A stretch of 64,000 nt of DNA from JBBPZA01 sp963797015 (GCA_963797015.1 CAWCNV010000001.1:558001-622000); one strand, 5' to 3'. Shown: positions 47,526 through 61,100, counted from the stretch's first letter. Notes: generated by a model from the sequence alone, not told the origin. Numbers and translations: made by a program.

Positions 47526-48893
47526 ATGTCGCGCTTCTCCGAGCCGCAGGACCCGGCCTTCCAGCGGCTGAACTCGTCGCTGTCGTTCGACCGGCGGCTG
47601 GCCTCCTACGACGTCGCCCAGTCGCGCGCCCACGCGACGATGCTCGCGGCCGCGGGCATCATCGAGGAGTCCGAGCGCGACGCGCTTCACCGCGGGCTGG
47701 ACGAGGTCGCGCGGGAGCTCGACGGCGGCAGCTTCCCGTTCGCTGCCGACGACGAGGACATCCACATGGCCGTCGAGCGGCGGCTGACGGAGATCGTCGG
47801 CGCGGTGGGCGGCAAGCTGCACACCGCGCGCTCGCGCAACGACCAGGTCGCGACCGACGTGGCGCTGTTCGTGAGCGATCGGGCCGCGCGCGCCGGCGAG
47901 TCGGTCGCCGCGGTCATGCACGCGCTGCTGGCGCTCGCCGAGCGCCACCTGGACTGGCCGCTGCCCGGCTACACGCACCTCCAGCGCGCGCAGCCGGTGT
48001 ACCTCTCCCACCACCTGCTCGCCTACTTCTGGATGCTCGAGCGCGACAGGGCGCGCTTGGGCTTCGCGGAGCGCGCCGCCGCGAGCCGGCTGCCGCTGGG
48101 CGCGGGGGCGCTGGCCGGGGTCAACTTCGCGACCGATCGGGGCCAGGTCGCGGCCGCGCTGGGGTTCGAGGGGGTCGCCGAGAACTCGATCGACGCGGTT
48201 TCCAACCGCGACTTCGTGCTCGACTACCTGGGCGCGGCGGCGACGTGCGCGACCCACCTGTCGCGCCTCGGCGCCGAGATCGTGCTGTGGTCGAGCGACG
48301 AGTTCGGGTTCTGCCGCGTGGCCGACTCGTGGGCCTCGGGGTCCTCGATCATGCCCCAGAAGCGCAACCCGGACGCGGCCGAGCTGCTGCGAGCGAAGGC
48401 GCCGCGCGTCGCCGGCCACCTCGTCGCGTTGCACGGGGTCCTGCACGGCCTGCCGCTGACCTACAACAAGGACCTCCAGGAGGACAAGGAGCACCTCTTC
48501 GACGCGGTCGACACGCTCGAGCTGTGCCTGGAGGCGGCGCGCGGGATGCTCGAGACGCTCACCTTCGACCGCTCGCGGCTCGCGGCCGCGGCGTCGGACG
48601 AGCTGCTGGCGGCCACCGACGTCGCCGACCTGCTGGTGCGTCGTGGAGTGCCGTTTCGCGAGGCGCACGGGATCGTGGCCGGGCTCGTCCGCGAGGCGCT
48701 CGAGCGCGGTGTCGCGCTGTCGGAGCTCGAGCCCGAGCGGCTGCGGGCGGCGCACCCGGCGCTCGAGGAGGAGCTGGGGCAGGTCCTGAGCGAGGGCCGC
48801 TGGCTCGAGTCCAAGGTCTCCGAGGGAGGAACCGCCCTGCCCCGGGTCCGCGAGCAGCTCGAGCGGGCGCGGGCGGCGCTGGAGGAAGGATGA
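47526..48893 (+). CDS. argH: Argininosuccinate lyase
   Basis: ArgH releases arginine and fumarate from argininosuccinate. The 455-aa protein contains DEDIHMAVERRLTEIVG, KLHTARSRNDQVATD, the catalytic GYTHLQRAQPV and the superfamily signature GSSIMPQKRNPDAAELLRAK. No other arg genes are present, so argH appears uncoupled from an arginine operon here. The glycosylase gene overlaps its stop codon (ATGA). Confidence 0.96.
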   Translation: MSRFSEPQDPAFQRLNSSLSFDRRLASYDVAQSRAHATMLAAAGIIEESERDALHRGLDEVARELDGGSFPFAADDEDIHMAVERRLTEIVGAVGGKLHTARSRNDQVATDVALFVSDRAARAGESVAAVMHALLALAERHLDWPLPGYTHLQRAQPVYLSHHLLAYFWMLERDRARLGFAERAAASRLPLGAGALAGVNFATDRGQVAAALGFEGVAENSIDAVSNRDFVLDYLGAAATCATHLSRLGAEIVLWSSDEFGFCRVADSWASGSSIMPQKRNPDAAELLRAKAPRVAGHLVALHGVLHGLPLTYNKDLQEDKEHLFDAVDTLELCLEAARGMLETLTFDRSRLAAAASDELLAATDVADLLVRRGVPFREAHGIVAGLVREALERGVALSELEPERLRAAHPALEEELGQVLSEGRWLESKVSEGGTALPRVREQLERARAALEEG

Positions 48894-49570
48894 GCGCGCA
48901 GCGCATCGGTTCGCCCGCGCGGGCCACGCGCGAACCGGCCCGTTCGCCGATCTCGGCGTCCCGCGCGCCGATCCCTCCGCCCCCGCTCGACCTCCCCGTG
49001 GTGGACCTCGCGCGCGAGCTCGTCGGCTGGACGGTCGCCCACGCGGGCTGCTCGGGGCGGATCGTGGAAACCGAGGCCTACCACGACTCTGAGCCGGCCT
49101 GCCACGCGTTCGCCGGCCTCACGCCGCGCACCGAGGTCCTGTTCGGACCGCCCGCGCGTGCGTACGTGTATCGCTCCTACGGGATCCACGCGCTCCTCAA
49201 CGTGGTCGCCGAGCCCGAGGGCATCGGCGCGGCGGTGCTCATCCGCGCGCTCGAGCCGCTCGCGGGCGTCGATGCCATGCGGGCGCGCCGCGGGATCGAG
49301 CGTGTAGAGGAGCTCTGCTCGGGTCCGGGCAAGCTGACCCAGGCGCTGGGCATCGGCCTCGGGCTCAACGGCTCAGACCTACTCGCCGGTCCGGTTGCGC
49401 TGCGTCCACCTGCGGCCGGCCTCCCGTCGGCGGGGGTGGCCGCCGGGCCGCGGGTAGGCATCACCAAAGCCGCCGACCTACCGTGGCGCTTCAGCGAGGC
49501 GGGCAGCCGTTTCGTGTCGCGTCCGCGGCCGCCGCTCCCAGCCGCGGCGCACGCCGGCCGGCGTCGCTAG
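48890..49570 (+). CDS. 3-Methyladenine DNA glycosylase (AAG/MPG family)
   Basis: The enzyme removes alkylated purines from DNA. The 226-aa protein shows DLARELVGWTV, the catalytic Glu in RIVETEAYHDSEPACHAF, the intercalating-tyrosine region PARAYVYRSYGIHALLNVV, EELCSGPGKLTQALGIG and a C-terminal PWRFSEAGSRFVSR. It starts within the argH stop codon after AGGAAGG, so it is translated from the argH message. Confidence 0.93.
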   Translation: MSAQRIGSPARATREPARSPISASRAPIPPPPLDLPVVDLARELVGWTVAHAGCSGRIVETEAYHDSEPACHAFAGLTPRTEVLFGPPARAYVYRSYGIHALLNVVAEPEGIGAAVLIRALEPLAGVDAMRARRGIERVEELCSGPGKLTQALGIGLGLNGSDLLAGPVALRPPAAGLPSAGVAAGPRVGITKAADLPWRFSEAGSRFVSRPRPPLPAAAHAGRRR

Positions 49571-49606
49571 CCCCCGGAGCCGCCGCTCCTCCGGCCGGCG
49601 GTGCGG

Positions 49607-51934
49607 CTAGCCGGTTCCCGACCCGCCCGAGGAGTCCGTGCTCGTATCGCCGGACCCCGAGGAGTCGGTGCTCGTGCCCGACCCGGACGAGTCCGTGCTG
49701 GTGTCACCCGACCCCGACGAGTCCGTGCTCGTACCACCCGAGGAGTCGGTGCTCGTGTCGCCCGAGTAGCCGCTGCTGCCACCCGAGGAGTCGGTGCTCG
49801 TACCGTCGGAGGAGGTGCCCGTGTCGAAGGTGTAGGAGCTGGCCGGCATCCCGTTCGGAAGCAGGCGGTCGGGCTTCTCGGTGTTGAGCCGGGTGAGGAT
49901 CCCGCGCTGGTCGAGGATGCCCATCGCGCTCTCCATGAACTGGCGCCAGATCTGGGCGGGATACGTGCCGCCCGCGACCGCCGAGCCGCCGTACTCGGTC
50001 AGCATCGGCTTGAGGCCCTGGGAGTAGCCGACCCAGACGGCCACCGTGTAGAACTCGTTGTAGCCCACGAACCAGGCGTCCCCGTAGTTCTCGGTCGTGC
50101 CGGTCTTGCCGGCCTCGAAGGTCCCGTCGCCGAGCTGCGCCTCTGTCCCGGTTCCGCTCTGGATCACGTTCTCGAGCATCTGCGTCTCGGTCGTGGCGAC
50201 CCCCTGCGGCAGCACGCGCGTCTCCTTCTCGGTGTTGCTCGCGATCACGTTGCCGCCCTTGTCGCGCACCGAGAGCATCCCCACAGGTCCCTTCTTGCCC
50301 GCTCCAAGAGTGCCCCAGATCCGAAGGCCGCCGCGCGCGAGCGTCTGGTAGGCGTGCGCCATGTCGAGCGGCGTCACGCCCTGCTTGAGGCCGCCGAGCG
50401 TGACCGCCGGGTTGCTCGAGACCCTCGTCCGGATCCCCATCTTGCGCGCCAGCCGGGCGATCCGGCGCGGCCCCGCCTTCAGGCCCATCTCCGCGAAAAC
50501 GGAGTTGTCGGACTCGGCGGTCGCGTCCCTGAGGCTGATGAGGCCGTTGTAGGAGTCGTTGTAGTTGTTGACGACGAAGTAGCTCTTGCCGCCCTTGGTG
50601 CGGAAGACCTTCTGCTTGGACTCCCACATCGAGTCGGGGCTCGTGCCCTCCTTGAGCGCCTGGGCCAGCACGAAGGGCTTGAACGACGAACCGGGTTGGC
50701 GCTGGCCCTGGGTCGCGAGGTTGAACGGCTGCGAGTTGTAGTCGCCCAGGCCACCGACCATGGCGACGACTCCGCCCGTGCGGTTGTCGATCGCCACCAG
50801 CGAGGCGTTGGGACCGATGCCCGAGAGCGTCTGGCTGACGGCGTCCTGGGCCGCCTTCTGCAGGTCCAGATCGAGCGTGGTCTTGATCTGCAGGCCGCCG
50901 GCGAAAGCGCGCTGGGCGCCGAAGCGGTCGACCACCTGCTGCTTGACCCAGGTCGTGAAGTAGGGCGCCTCCGAGTCCTCGCGAGGGGGCTGGATGTCGG
51001 CCTTGGAGGGGATCGACTCGGCGACGGACTGGTTGTAGATCGGGCGCGTGATGTAACCCTGCGCGAGCATGTCGCGCAGCACGAGGTCGCGCCGCCCCTT
51101 GGCCGCGACCGGGTTGCTCGCCGGGTCATAGGCCGCCGGCGACGCGACGACGCCCGCGAGCAGCGCCGACTGCGCCAGGGTGAGGCGCGCAGCGCAGTAC
51201 GGGACCATGGGCGTCCCGCACACCTTCTGGCCGCCGACCGTCCCGAAGTAGGTGCGCGCCGCCGACTCCACGCCGTAGGCGCCGTTACCGAAGTAGATCG
51301 AGTTCAGGTACTCGGTGAGGATCTTCTGCTTGGACCACTTGCGGGTCAGGTGGTAGGCGAGCGCGGCCTCGCGCAACTTCTCGAAGATCGTCCGCTTCTG
51401 CTGGGCCTGGAGCGCGTTCTTGACGAACTGCTGGGCGATCGTCGAGCCGCCCTGGACCGTCTGCTTGTTGAGCACGTCCTGGTAGAGCGCGCGCGCGATG
51501 CCGCGGATGTCGATGCCGCGGTTCTCGTAGAAGCGCTTGTCCTCGATCGCGACGATCGCGTTGCGCATCGCCGGGCTGACCTGGCTGTAGGGGACCAGCA
51601 CCTGGTTCTGGCGGCCGGTGATGAGCCCGATGCGCCGGCCGTTGGCGTCGAGGATGACCGAGTTGCGGGCCCCGTTGTAGATCTGCCGGTTCTCGAGATC
51701 GGGCAGGTCGGAGGCGACCGCCATCATCATCCCGAAGATCATCGAGACGCCGGCGAGGATCGTGAGGCCGGCGAGGATCAGCGCAAGCCGGATCTTCTTG
51801 ACGCGGGGCCTGGTCGGCGGGCGCTCGGGCGGCTCGGCGTCGAGCGTCGCGGCCGGCGGCTCGGGAGGGGGAGTCGCTGCTCCGCCTCCCCGAGGCCGGC
51901 CGTGCAGTTGGACGATGTTGGAGTCGTCGCTCAC
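49607..51934 (-). CDS. Class A penicillin-binding protein (PBP1A-like)
   Basis: The bifunctional peptidoglycan synthase begins at GTG 51934 (775 aa). It has a short cytoplasmic N-terminus, one membrane anchor (IRLALILAGLTILAGVSMIF), the GT51 glycosyltransferase domain (IEDKRFYENRGIDIRG, GGSTIAQQFVKNAL) and the transpeptidase domain with SxxK in GSSFKPFVLA, SxN in AESDNSVFA and KTG in AGKTGTTENYG. The C-terminus is a Ser/Asp/Gly/Thr-rich tail of about 70 residues built on TSTDSSG repeats. Divergent from tyrS. Confidence 0.94.
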   Translation of the reverse strand: MSDDSNIVQLHGRPRGGGAATPPPEPPAATLDAEPPERPPTRPRVKKIRLALILAGLTILAGVSMIFGMMMAVASDLPDLENRQIYNGARNSVILDANGRRIGLITGRQNQVLVPYSQVSPAMRNAIVAIEDKRFYENRGIDIRGIARALYQDVLNKQTVQGGSTIAQQFVKNALQAQQKRTIFEKLREAALAYHLTRKWSKQKILTEYLNSIYFGNGAYGVESAARTYFGTVGGQKVCGTPMVPYCAARLTLAQSALLAGVVASPAAYDPASNPVAAKGRRDLVLRDMLAQGYITRPIYNQSVAESIPSKADIQPPREDSEAPYFTTWVKQQVVDRFGAQRAFAGGLQIKTTLDLDLQKAAQDAVSQTLSGIGPNASLVAIDNRTGGVVAMVGGLGDYNSQPFNLATQGQRQPGSSFKPFVLAQALKEGTSPDSMWESKQKVFRTKGGKSYFVVNNYNDSYNGLISLRDATAESDNSVFAEMGLKAGPRRIARLARKMGIRTRVSSNPAVTLGGLKQGVTPLDMAHAYQTLARGGLRIWGTLGAGKKGPVGMLSVRDKGGNVIASNTEKETRVLPQGVATTETQMLENVIQSGTGTEAQLGDGTFEAGKTGTTENYGDAWFVGYNEFYTVAVWVGYSQGLKPMLTEYGGSAVAGGTYPAQIWRQFMESAMGILDQRGILTRLNTEKPDRLLPNGMPASSYTFDTGTSSDGTSTDSSGGSSGYSGDTSTDSSGGTSTDSSGSGDTSTDSSGSGTSTDSSGSGDTSTDSSGGSGTG
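49615..49826 (-). repeat. Degenerate tandem repeats encoding the TSTDSSG tail of the PBP
   Basis: Copies of CGAGGAGTC or CGACGAGTC followed by GGTGCTCGT or CGTGCTCGT recur at uneven 21-30-nt steps, encoding at least six STDSSG units. The low-complexity tail resembles wall-spanning linkers. Confidence 0.7.
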
Positions 51935-52051
51935 GGGGTCAATATGGCGATGGAGCGCGCCGCTGGGCCAGGATCCGCAGGTACGTGGCGTGCGGTGCAG
52001 ACGAGCGCCTGTGGGCGAAGCACGGCAAGGGGCTCCACCGGGCCTTGAGAC

Positions 52052-52057
52052 TAGCAT
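52052..52057 (+). promoter_or_regulatory. -10 box TAGCAT of tyrS
   Basis: TAGCAT ends 8 nt before the tyrS ATG at 52066, supporting that start over upstream in-frame codons. Confidence 0.45.
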
Positions 52058-52065
52058 TGGCGCGG

Positions 52066-53274
52066 ATGGAAACCCGCAAGCCGCCCGCCGGCTCGAGCCC
52101 CGCCGAGGCGGCGGCATGGCTGGCTCGCAACGCCGTCGACAGCCTGCCCGAGGGTGCCCTGGAGGCCAAGCTCGCGCGCGCGGCCGAGGAGGGCCGGCCG
52201 CTTCGGGTCAAGCTCGGCATCGACCCGACGAGCGCCGACATCCACCTCGGGCACACCGTCGTCCTGCGCAAGCTGCGCGAGTTCCAGGACCTCGGGCACC
52301 TGGTCGTGCTGATCATCGGCGACTACACCGCGCGCATCGGCGACCCGAGCGGCCGGACCGCGACGCGACCGGTGCTGGACGCCTCGGAGATCGAGCGCAA
52401 TGCCGCCACCTACCAGGAGCAGGCGTTCCGCGTCCTGGATCGCGAGCGCGTGGAGGTGCGGCGCAACGGAGAGTGGCTCGACATGGCGATGGAGGAGCTG
52501 TTCGCCCTGGCGCGCACCGCGACCGTGGCACAGCTGCTCGAGCGCGACGACTTCGCCCGGCGCTACGCGGCGCGCGAGCCGATCACCGTGCTCGAGCTCC
52601 TGTACCCGTTGCTGCAGGGCTACGACTCCGTCGCCGTGCGCGCCGACGTCGAGCTGGGGGGGACAGACCAGAAGTTCAACCTCCTGCTCGGCCGCGACGT
52701 CCAGCGCGCCTACGGCCAGCCCGAGCAGGCGATCCTGACCATGCCGATCCTGGTCGGCGTCTACGGCAAGGACAAGATGTCCAAGTCGCTGGGCAACCAC
52801 ATCGGGGTGACGGAGCCCCCCGAGGAGATCTACGGCAAGACGATGCGGCTTCCCGACCAGGCGATGGCGGGGTGGTACGAGCTGCTGCTGGGGGAGCCGC
52901 CACCTCCCGAGCTCGGCGCGCGGGACGCCAAGCGCGCGCTGGCCCGGCGGCTGGTCGAGCAGGCCTACGATCGCGAGGCCTCTGCGCATGCCGAGAGCGC
53001 CTTCGACCGGCGCCACATCCTCAACCAGCCCCCAGAGCAGGTTCCCGAGGTGGTGCTCCCGAGCGCCAACGGGCCCGTCCACCTCCCGCACGTCCTCGCG
53101 CAGGCGTTCGAGATGTCGAGCTCGGAGGCACGCAGGCTGATCGCGAGCGGCGGGGTCAAGCTGGATGGCACCACGGTCTCCCCGGAATCCGCCGACATCG
53201 GCGCCGAGGTCCTCGACGGGGCGCTGCTCCAGGTCGGCAAGCGCCGCTGGGCGCGCCTGCGGCGGTCGGGCTGA
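52066..53274 (+). CDS. tyrS: Tyrosyl-tRNA synthetase
   Basis: A class I synthetase, 402 aa. The HIGH motif is DIHLGHTVVLRKL, the KMSKS motif is exact in GKDKMSKSLGNH, and the tyrosine pocket region is ELGGTDQKFNLLLGRD. A C-terminal S4 RNA-binding domain (SSSEARRLIASGGVKLDG) follows. No T-box is seen upstream. The YjbQ-like gene starts 2 nt after its stop codon. Confidence 0.96.
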   Translation: METRKPPAGSSPAEAAAWLARNAVDSLPEGALEAKLARAAEEGRPLRVKLGIDPTSADIHLGHTVVLRKLREFQDLGHLVVLIIGDYTARIGDPSGRTATRPVLDASEIERNAATYQEQAFRVLDRERVEVRRNGEWLDMAMEELFALARTATVAQLLERDDFARRYAAREPITVLELLYPLLQGYDSVAVRADVELGGTDQKFNLLLGRDVQRAYGQPEQAILTMPILVGVYGKDKMSKSLGNHIGVTEPPEEIYGKTMRLPDQAMAGWYELLLGEPPPPELGARDAKRALARRLVEQAYDREASAHAESAFDRRHILNQPPEQVPEVVLPSANGPVHLPHVLAQAFEMSSSEARRLIASGGVKLDGTTVSPESADIGAEVLDGALLQVGKRRWARLRRSG

Positions 53275-53276
53275 CG

Positions 53277-53693
53277 GTGGCGGTCCACGGCGGGCTGCTG
53301 CGCGTACGCACCGCCGGCCACGGCGACGTGACCGACCTGACCGACGGCGTCGCGAGCGTGGTCCGCGCCGCCGACGTCGACCGCGGCGTGGCGACCGTGT
53401 TCGTGACCGGGTCGACGGCGGCGGTCACGACGATGGAGTTCGAGCCCGGCGGCGTGCGCGACCTGACCGAGGCGCTCGAGCGCCTGGTCCCGTCGGACGG
53501 CGACTACGCCCACAATCGCCTCAACCACGACACCAACGCACACGCGCATATGCGCGCGGCATTCGTGGGCCCCTCCGAGTCGATCCCGGTCGTGGACGGC
53601 CGGCTCGTGCTGGGCACCTGGCAGCAGATCGTGCTGCTCGACTTCGACGACCGGGCCCGAGAGCGGTCGGTCACGGTCCAGGTGGTGTCGTAG
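53277..53693 (+). CDS. YjbQ/UPF0047-family protein, 138 aa
   Basis: The family signature is visible near the C-terminus: LNHDTNAHAHMRAAFVGPSESIPVVDGRLVLGTWQQIVLLDFD. Known members form a compact beta barrel, and some show thiamine-phosphate synthase activity in vitro; the physiological role is unsettled. It starts with a GTG directly after tyrS and is likely cotranscribed. It is the last protein gene before the rRNA operon. Confidence 0.88.
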   Translation: MAVHGGLLRVRTAGHGDVTDLTDGVASVVRAADVDRGVATVFVTGSTAAVTTMEFEPGGVRDLTEALERLVPSDGDYAHNRLNHDTNAHAHMRAAFVGPSESIPVVDGRLVLGTWQQIVLLDFDDRARERSVTVQVVS

Positions 53694-53740
53694 GAGGCCG
53701 GATCGTCGCTACACTGCCGTGCCGACTGGCCGCTGGAGGC

Positions 53741-53769
53741 TTCGATCGAGGCCTCGCCAGCGCTATACT
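53741..53769 (+). promoter_or_regulatory. Probable rRNA operon promoter
   Basis: TATACT (53764-53769) with TTCGAT (53741-53746) at 17-bp spacing lies about 270 nt before 16S rRNA. A second -10-like TACACT is at 53710-53715. Positions 53770-54041 hold no gene; they contain an antiterminator-like CTTTGAAAACT and the 16S processing arm. Confidence 0.5.
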
Positions 53770-53851
53770 CGTCGGTCCTGCTTCCGGCGGCTACCGCTGC
53801 CCGGATGCGCCACGAGGGGGAGATCCCTCCGAAGAGGCGTGGCGGTCTTTG

Positions 53852-53869
53852 AAAACTCGACAGCATGCG
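53852..53869 (+). other. 5' arm of the 16S rRNA processing stem
   Basis: AAAACTCGACAGCATGCG here is the exact complement of 55681-55698 in the spacer. The 18-bp helix encloses 16S rRNA and is the expected RNase III-type substrate. Confidence 0.8.
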
Positions 53870-54041
53870 TCGTCCGACTCACACCGTCGGGCGACGTCCA
53901 GGTCCTGAACCTGTCCAACGATCGCTTCGACGATCGCGGGACGGAAACATTTTTCCCGTCAGCATTCGCGCCTCCATGTGTACGGAGCGCGAGGAAGATG
54001 CGGACGGACTCTTCGAAGCGTGGTGCGCATAGCGCCGCGCT

Positions 54042-55577
<1,536 letters not shown>

Positions 55578-55938
55578 AGGGAGCCTCCTCGAGAGGCACC
55601 GCCGCGCTCGACGCGGCGGCCGCTAGAGACGTCGACCAGGAGCTGGCGAGGCTGGCGCGCGTACCGCGCGTCACTGAGCTCGCATGCTGTCGAGTTTTGA
55701 GAGACCGGCGCCCCCGCCGGCCGCCGACCCGCCCAGCGGGACGGCCGCTCGGGGGCGTTCAGCCTCTTCACGGTCCTTGAAAACTGCACAGCAAGCTGAA
55801 CGGGTATCACCGAGGCCGGGCGCGAGCTCGGCTTCTTCGAGGCGAGCACCGTCCCTCTTCGGGGGGCCGTGTGCCTTGGCTCACCGAAGCCGGCGACGGT
55901 TCCTCTTCGGAGGGCCGCGTGCGTGGCCTCAGATCACC
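55578..55938 (+). other. 16S-23S internal transcribed spacer, no tRNA
   Basis: The spacer carries the 3' arm of the 16S processing stem (55681-55698) and the 5' arm of the 23S stem (55775-55804), which pairs imperfectly with 59008-59036 beyond 23S. It also holds a second antiterminator-like CCTTGAAAACT and a degenerate direct repeat of about 40 nt (55848-55886 and 55896-55939) built around CCTCTTCGG. No Ile or Ala tRNA is present. Confidence 0.8.
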
Positions 55939-58934
<2,996 letters not shown>

Positions 58935-59062
58935 GATGATTTCTTTCTGCGGGCCTCGTGCTCGCAGAGGTGACGCTGTGACGGCCGATCAGGTCATCGC
59001 GGCGACGCCCGTTCAGCGGCTGTGCGGTTCTCAAGGCCCGTGGAGAGGCGGTCTCGCCGGTT

Positions 59063-59182
59063 CTCCGGTGGCTATGGCGAGGGGGAAACACCTCTTCCCA
59101 TTCCGAACAGAGCAGTTAAGCCCCTCAGCGCCGATGGTACTTGGCCCGCAAGGGCCCGGGAGAGTAGGTCGCCGCCGGTTCT
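59063..59182 (+). rRNA. rrf: 5S ribosomal RNA
   Basis: The terminal helix CCGGTGGC/GCCGCCGG encloses the conserved CATTCCGAACAGAGCAGTTAAG and GCGCCGATGGTACTTGG segments. Exact ends are uncertain by a few bases. Confidence 0.92.
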
Positions 59183-59190
59183 TCATTCAC

Positions 59191-59216
59191 AGCGCCCGGT
59201 CAGCCGACCGGGCGCT
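59191..59216 (+). terminator. Terminator of the rRNA operon
   Basis: AGCGCCCGGTC (59191-59201) and GACCGGGCGCT (59206-59216) form a perfect 11-bp stem with a 4-nt loop, followed by TGCTCGTTCT. It lies 9 nt after 5S rRNA. Confidence 0.85.
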
Positions 59217-59661
59217 TGCTCGTTCTGGAGGGCGGCCGGGCGAGCGGTGGGCGCCACGCGCGGGTCGCCCTCAGCGGGCCTGGGCGCGGCAACGGCGCGC
59301 AGAGCGCGGCGCCACGCAGAGCTGCTCCCTCGCCGCTACCGCTCCGGCGCGCCGTCTGCGCGGGGTGCGCAGCGGCTGCCGGTGCGGATGCGGGCGAGGG
59401 TGTGCCCGGCTGGTCGCGGCGCCGGCGGGCGCGACGGCCTCGAGCGTCGCGAAGGCGACGACGGCGTCGAGCAGGCGGAGAGCCGGCGCGGGCGGCCGCG
59501 GGCGGTTGGCTGTCGATGACCGGGGTGTCATTGACCAGAACATGCGTTCGCCAAGCTACGGCGGCCTGCGGACGGAACCCACGTTCGAAAGAGAGCCCTC
59601 GGGCACCGAACGCCCGTCCAGAGCGGGATTCCGGCCGCGAAGGCTGCAAGGATTCTTGCGA
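59217..59661. other. Intergenic region without a recognisable gene
   Basis: About 445 nt after the rRNA terminator are GC-rich, with open frames on both strands that read as Arg/Ala-rich low-complexity peptides and match no family I know. From about 59510 the base composition becomes more balanced, which probably marks the upstream region of the thioesterase gene. Confidence 0.5.
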
Positions 59662-60117
59662 ATGGCCGCTTTCGTGCACCGGCTTCGCGTGCGCTACGGG
59701 GAGTGCGACCCGCAGGGCTGGGTCTTCAACGCGCACTACCTCGCCTACTTCGACGTGGCCCTCACCGAGCTCTGGCGCGAGGCCATCGGCCCCTACGGGG
59801 ACATGGTCGAGCAGGGGGTGGACATGGTCGTGGCGGAGAGCCGGCTGCGCTACCTGTCCCCGGCGCACTTCGACCAGGAGCTCGAGATCTCGCTCGAGAT
59901 CGAGCGTCTCGGCAACACCAGCATGACAACCGACGTGACGATGTGCGCGGCCTCGACCGAGGTCGTGCGCGGCAACGTCAGGCACGTGTTCATCGCCGTC
60001 GAAGGCGCCGACAAGGGCCAGAAGGTGGAGATCCCCATATGGATACGGCGCGGGCTGGAGCCCTACGTCGGGCCCGCGCACGAGCCGGACACCGAGCCGG
60101 CGCCCGAAGCGTCGTGA
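59662..60117 (+). CDS. Acyl-CoA thioesterase, hot-dog fold (4HBT/YbgC-like)
   Basis: The 151-aa protein has the 4HBT motif VRYGECDPQGWVFNAHYLAYFDVALTELWR with the catalytic Asp, then VDMVVAESRLRYLSPAHFDQELEI, typical of cytoplasmic acyl-CoA thioesterases. An AAGGA lies about 11 nt before the ATG. The zinc-ribbon gene starts within its stop codon. Confidence 0.88.
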   Translation: MAAFVHRLRVRYGECDPQGWVFNAHYLAYFDVALTELWREAIGPYGDMVEQGVDMVVAESRLRYLSPAHFDQELEISLEIERLGNTSMTTDVTMCAASTEVVRGNVRHVFIAVEGADKGQKVEIPIWIRRGLEPYVGPAHEPDTEPAPEAS

Positions 60118-60452
60118 TGGCCGCCCAGCAGTGCGACTGGTGCGGGCAGACCGTCCGGCCGGACGACGGCTACCGGGCGAGCGAGCCGGCGGGCGAGCGC
60201 GTCGCTGCGTTCTGCCGGCTCGAGCACGTCGTGCCGTGGGTGATCAGCGGCGCTCACTGGGAGCCCGGAGATCTGCCCGAGCCCGACGACGCGAACGGCA
60301 CGCAGCTCACGCGCTGCGCGCATTGTGGAGAGCAGACCGGCGACGCCCGCGTGCTGCTCGTGCGCCATCGCGGCGAGCACCGGATCGCCGATGCGTTCTG
60401 CGGGACCGCCCACCTGATGGAGTGGGCCAAGCGCGGCGGCCGCTGGGGCTAG
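60117..60452 (+). CDS. Small Cys-rich (zinc-ribbon-like) protein, 111 aa
   Basis: An ATG sharing a base with the upstream stop codon (TGATG) gives CDWCGQTVRPDDGY, a lone Cys in FCRLEHVVPW, CAHCGEQTGDAR and FCGTAHLMEWAKRGGRWG. Two CxxC pairs plus single Cys/His residues suggest metal binding. I know no function. The gene is translationally coupled to the thioesterase and overlaps the convergent HD gene by 4 nt. Confidence 0.75.
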   Translation: MAAQQCDWCGQTVRPDDGYRASEPAGERVAAFCRLEHVVPWVISGAHWEPGDLPEPDDANGTQLTRCAHCGEQTGDARVLLVRHRGEHRIADAFCGTAHLMEWAKRGGRWG

Positions 60453-61036
60453 CCGCGCTCGCGCGATCCCTCGAGCCCGAGCTCCTCCGCGTGCTCCTCC
60501 ATCGCCGCGATCACGAACGCGACGTGCTCGTCGAAGTTGACCCCCAGGTCCTCGGCCCCGGCGCGCAGCGCGTCGCGGTCGACCGCCGCCGCGAAGCTCG
60601 GCTGCTTGAGCTTCTTGGAGACCGACTTCGGCGTCATGCCGTGGATGCCCTCGGGGCGCACGTAGGCGACGGCCGCGATGAACCCGGTCAGCTCGTCGAC
60701 CGCGTACAGGGTCTTCTCCATCGGCGAATCGCGCGATACACCCAGGAAATCGGCGTGTGAAGCGACCGCGCGCACGACCTCGGGCGGATACCCGCGCGCC
60801 TCGAGCTCGGCGAGGGCATGGCGAGGATGGCCGGTTTCCAGATCGGGGTAGCGCTCGTAGTCGAGGTCGTGGAGCAGGCCCGTGATCGCCCACAGCTCCT
60901 CGTCCTCGCCGAAGCGCCGGGCGTAGGCCCGCATCGCCGCCTCGACGGCGAGCACGTGGCGGCGGAGCGACTCCGATTCGGTCCACTCGCGAAAGAGGTT
61001 CCAGGCCTCTTCCCGCGAAAGGGTCGCCGGAGTCAT
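60449..61036 (-). CDS. HD-domain hydrolase, 195 aa
   Basis: The HD metal-binding residues are visible: His in RRHVLAVEAAMRAYA, the HD pair in ITGLLHDLDYERYPDLETGHPRHA, His in VASHADFLG and Asp in YAVDELTGFIAAVAYVRP. Such small HD proteins act as phosphohydrolases on nucleotides or similar substrates. Start ATG at 61036 follows a TAGGGT box by 7 nt. It is divergent from murA. Confidence 0.88.
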   Translation of the reverse strand: MTPATLSREEAWNLFREWTESESLRRHVLAVEAAMRAYARRFGEDEELWAITGLLHDLDYERYPDLETGHPRHALAELEARGYPPEVVRAVASHADFLGVSRDSPMEKTLYAVDELTGFIAAVAYVRPEGIHGMTPKSVSKKLKQPSFAAAVDRDALRAGAEDLGVNFDEHVAFVIAAMEEHAEELGLEGSRERG

Positions 61037-61042
61037 GGCTGT

Positions 61043-61049
61043 TACCCTA
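61043..61049. promoter_or_regulatory. Overlapping divergent -10 boxes for HD gene and murA
   Basis: On the minus strand TAGGGT (61049-61044) ends 7 nt before the HD-gene ATG. On the plus strand TACCCT (61043-61048) would start a murA message with a leader of about 45 nt. The arrangement repeats that seen between menB and menE. Confidence 0.4.
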
Positions 61050-61100
61050 GCCCAGCGCTCCGTCCCGCCTGTCCCCGCGCGTCCGGGCGAGCGACCACTC

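Noticed and set aside
49601..52048. 815-codon open frame on the plus strand
   Set aside because: It is antisense to the PBP1A gene, which has complete GT51 and transpeptidase motifs; the plus-strand translation matches nothing recognisable.
55578..55938. tRNA-Ile or tRNA-Ala in the rRNA spacer
   Set aside because: No T-loop (GGTTCRAAT type), anticodon arm or CCA-stem pairing could be found.
59271..59543. 90-codon minus-strand frame after the rRNA operon
   Set aside because: Arg/Pro/Ala low-complexity translation with no ribosome-binding site or recognisable family.
61035..61100. murA starting at 61035
   Set aside because: It would add 22 residues not found in the family and would overlap the HD-gene start codon on the other strand; the ATG at 61101 gives the standard terminus.
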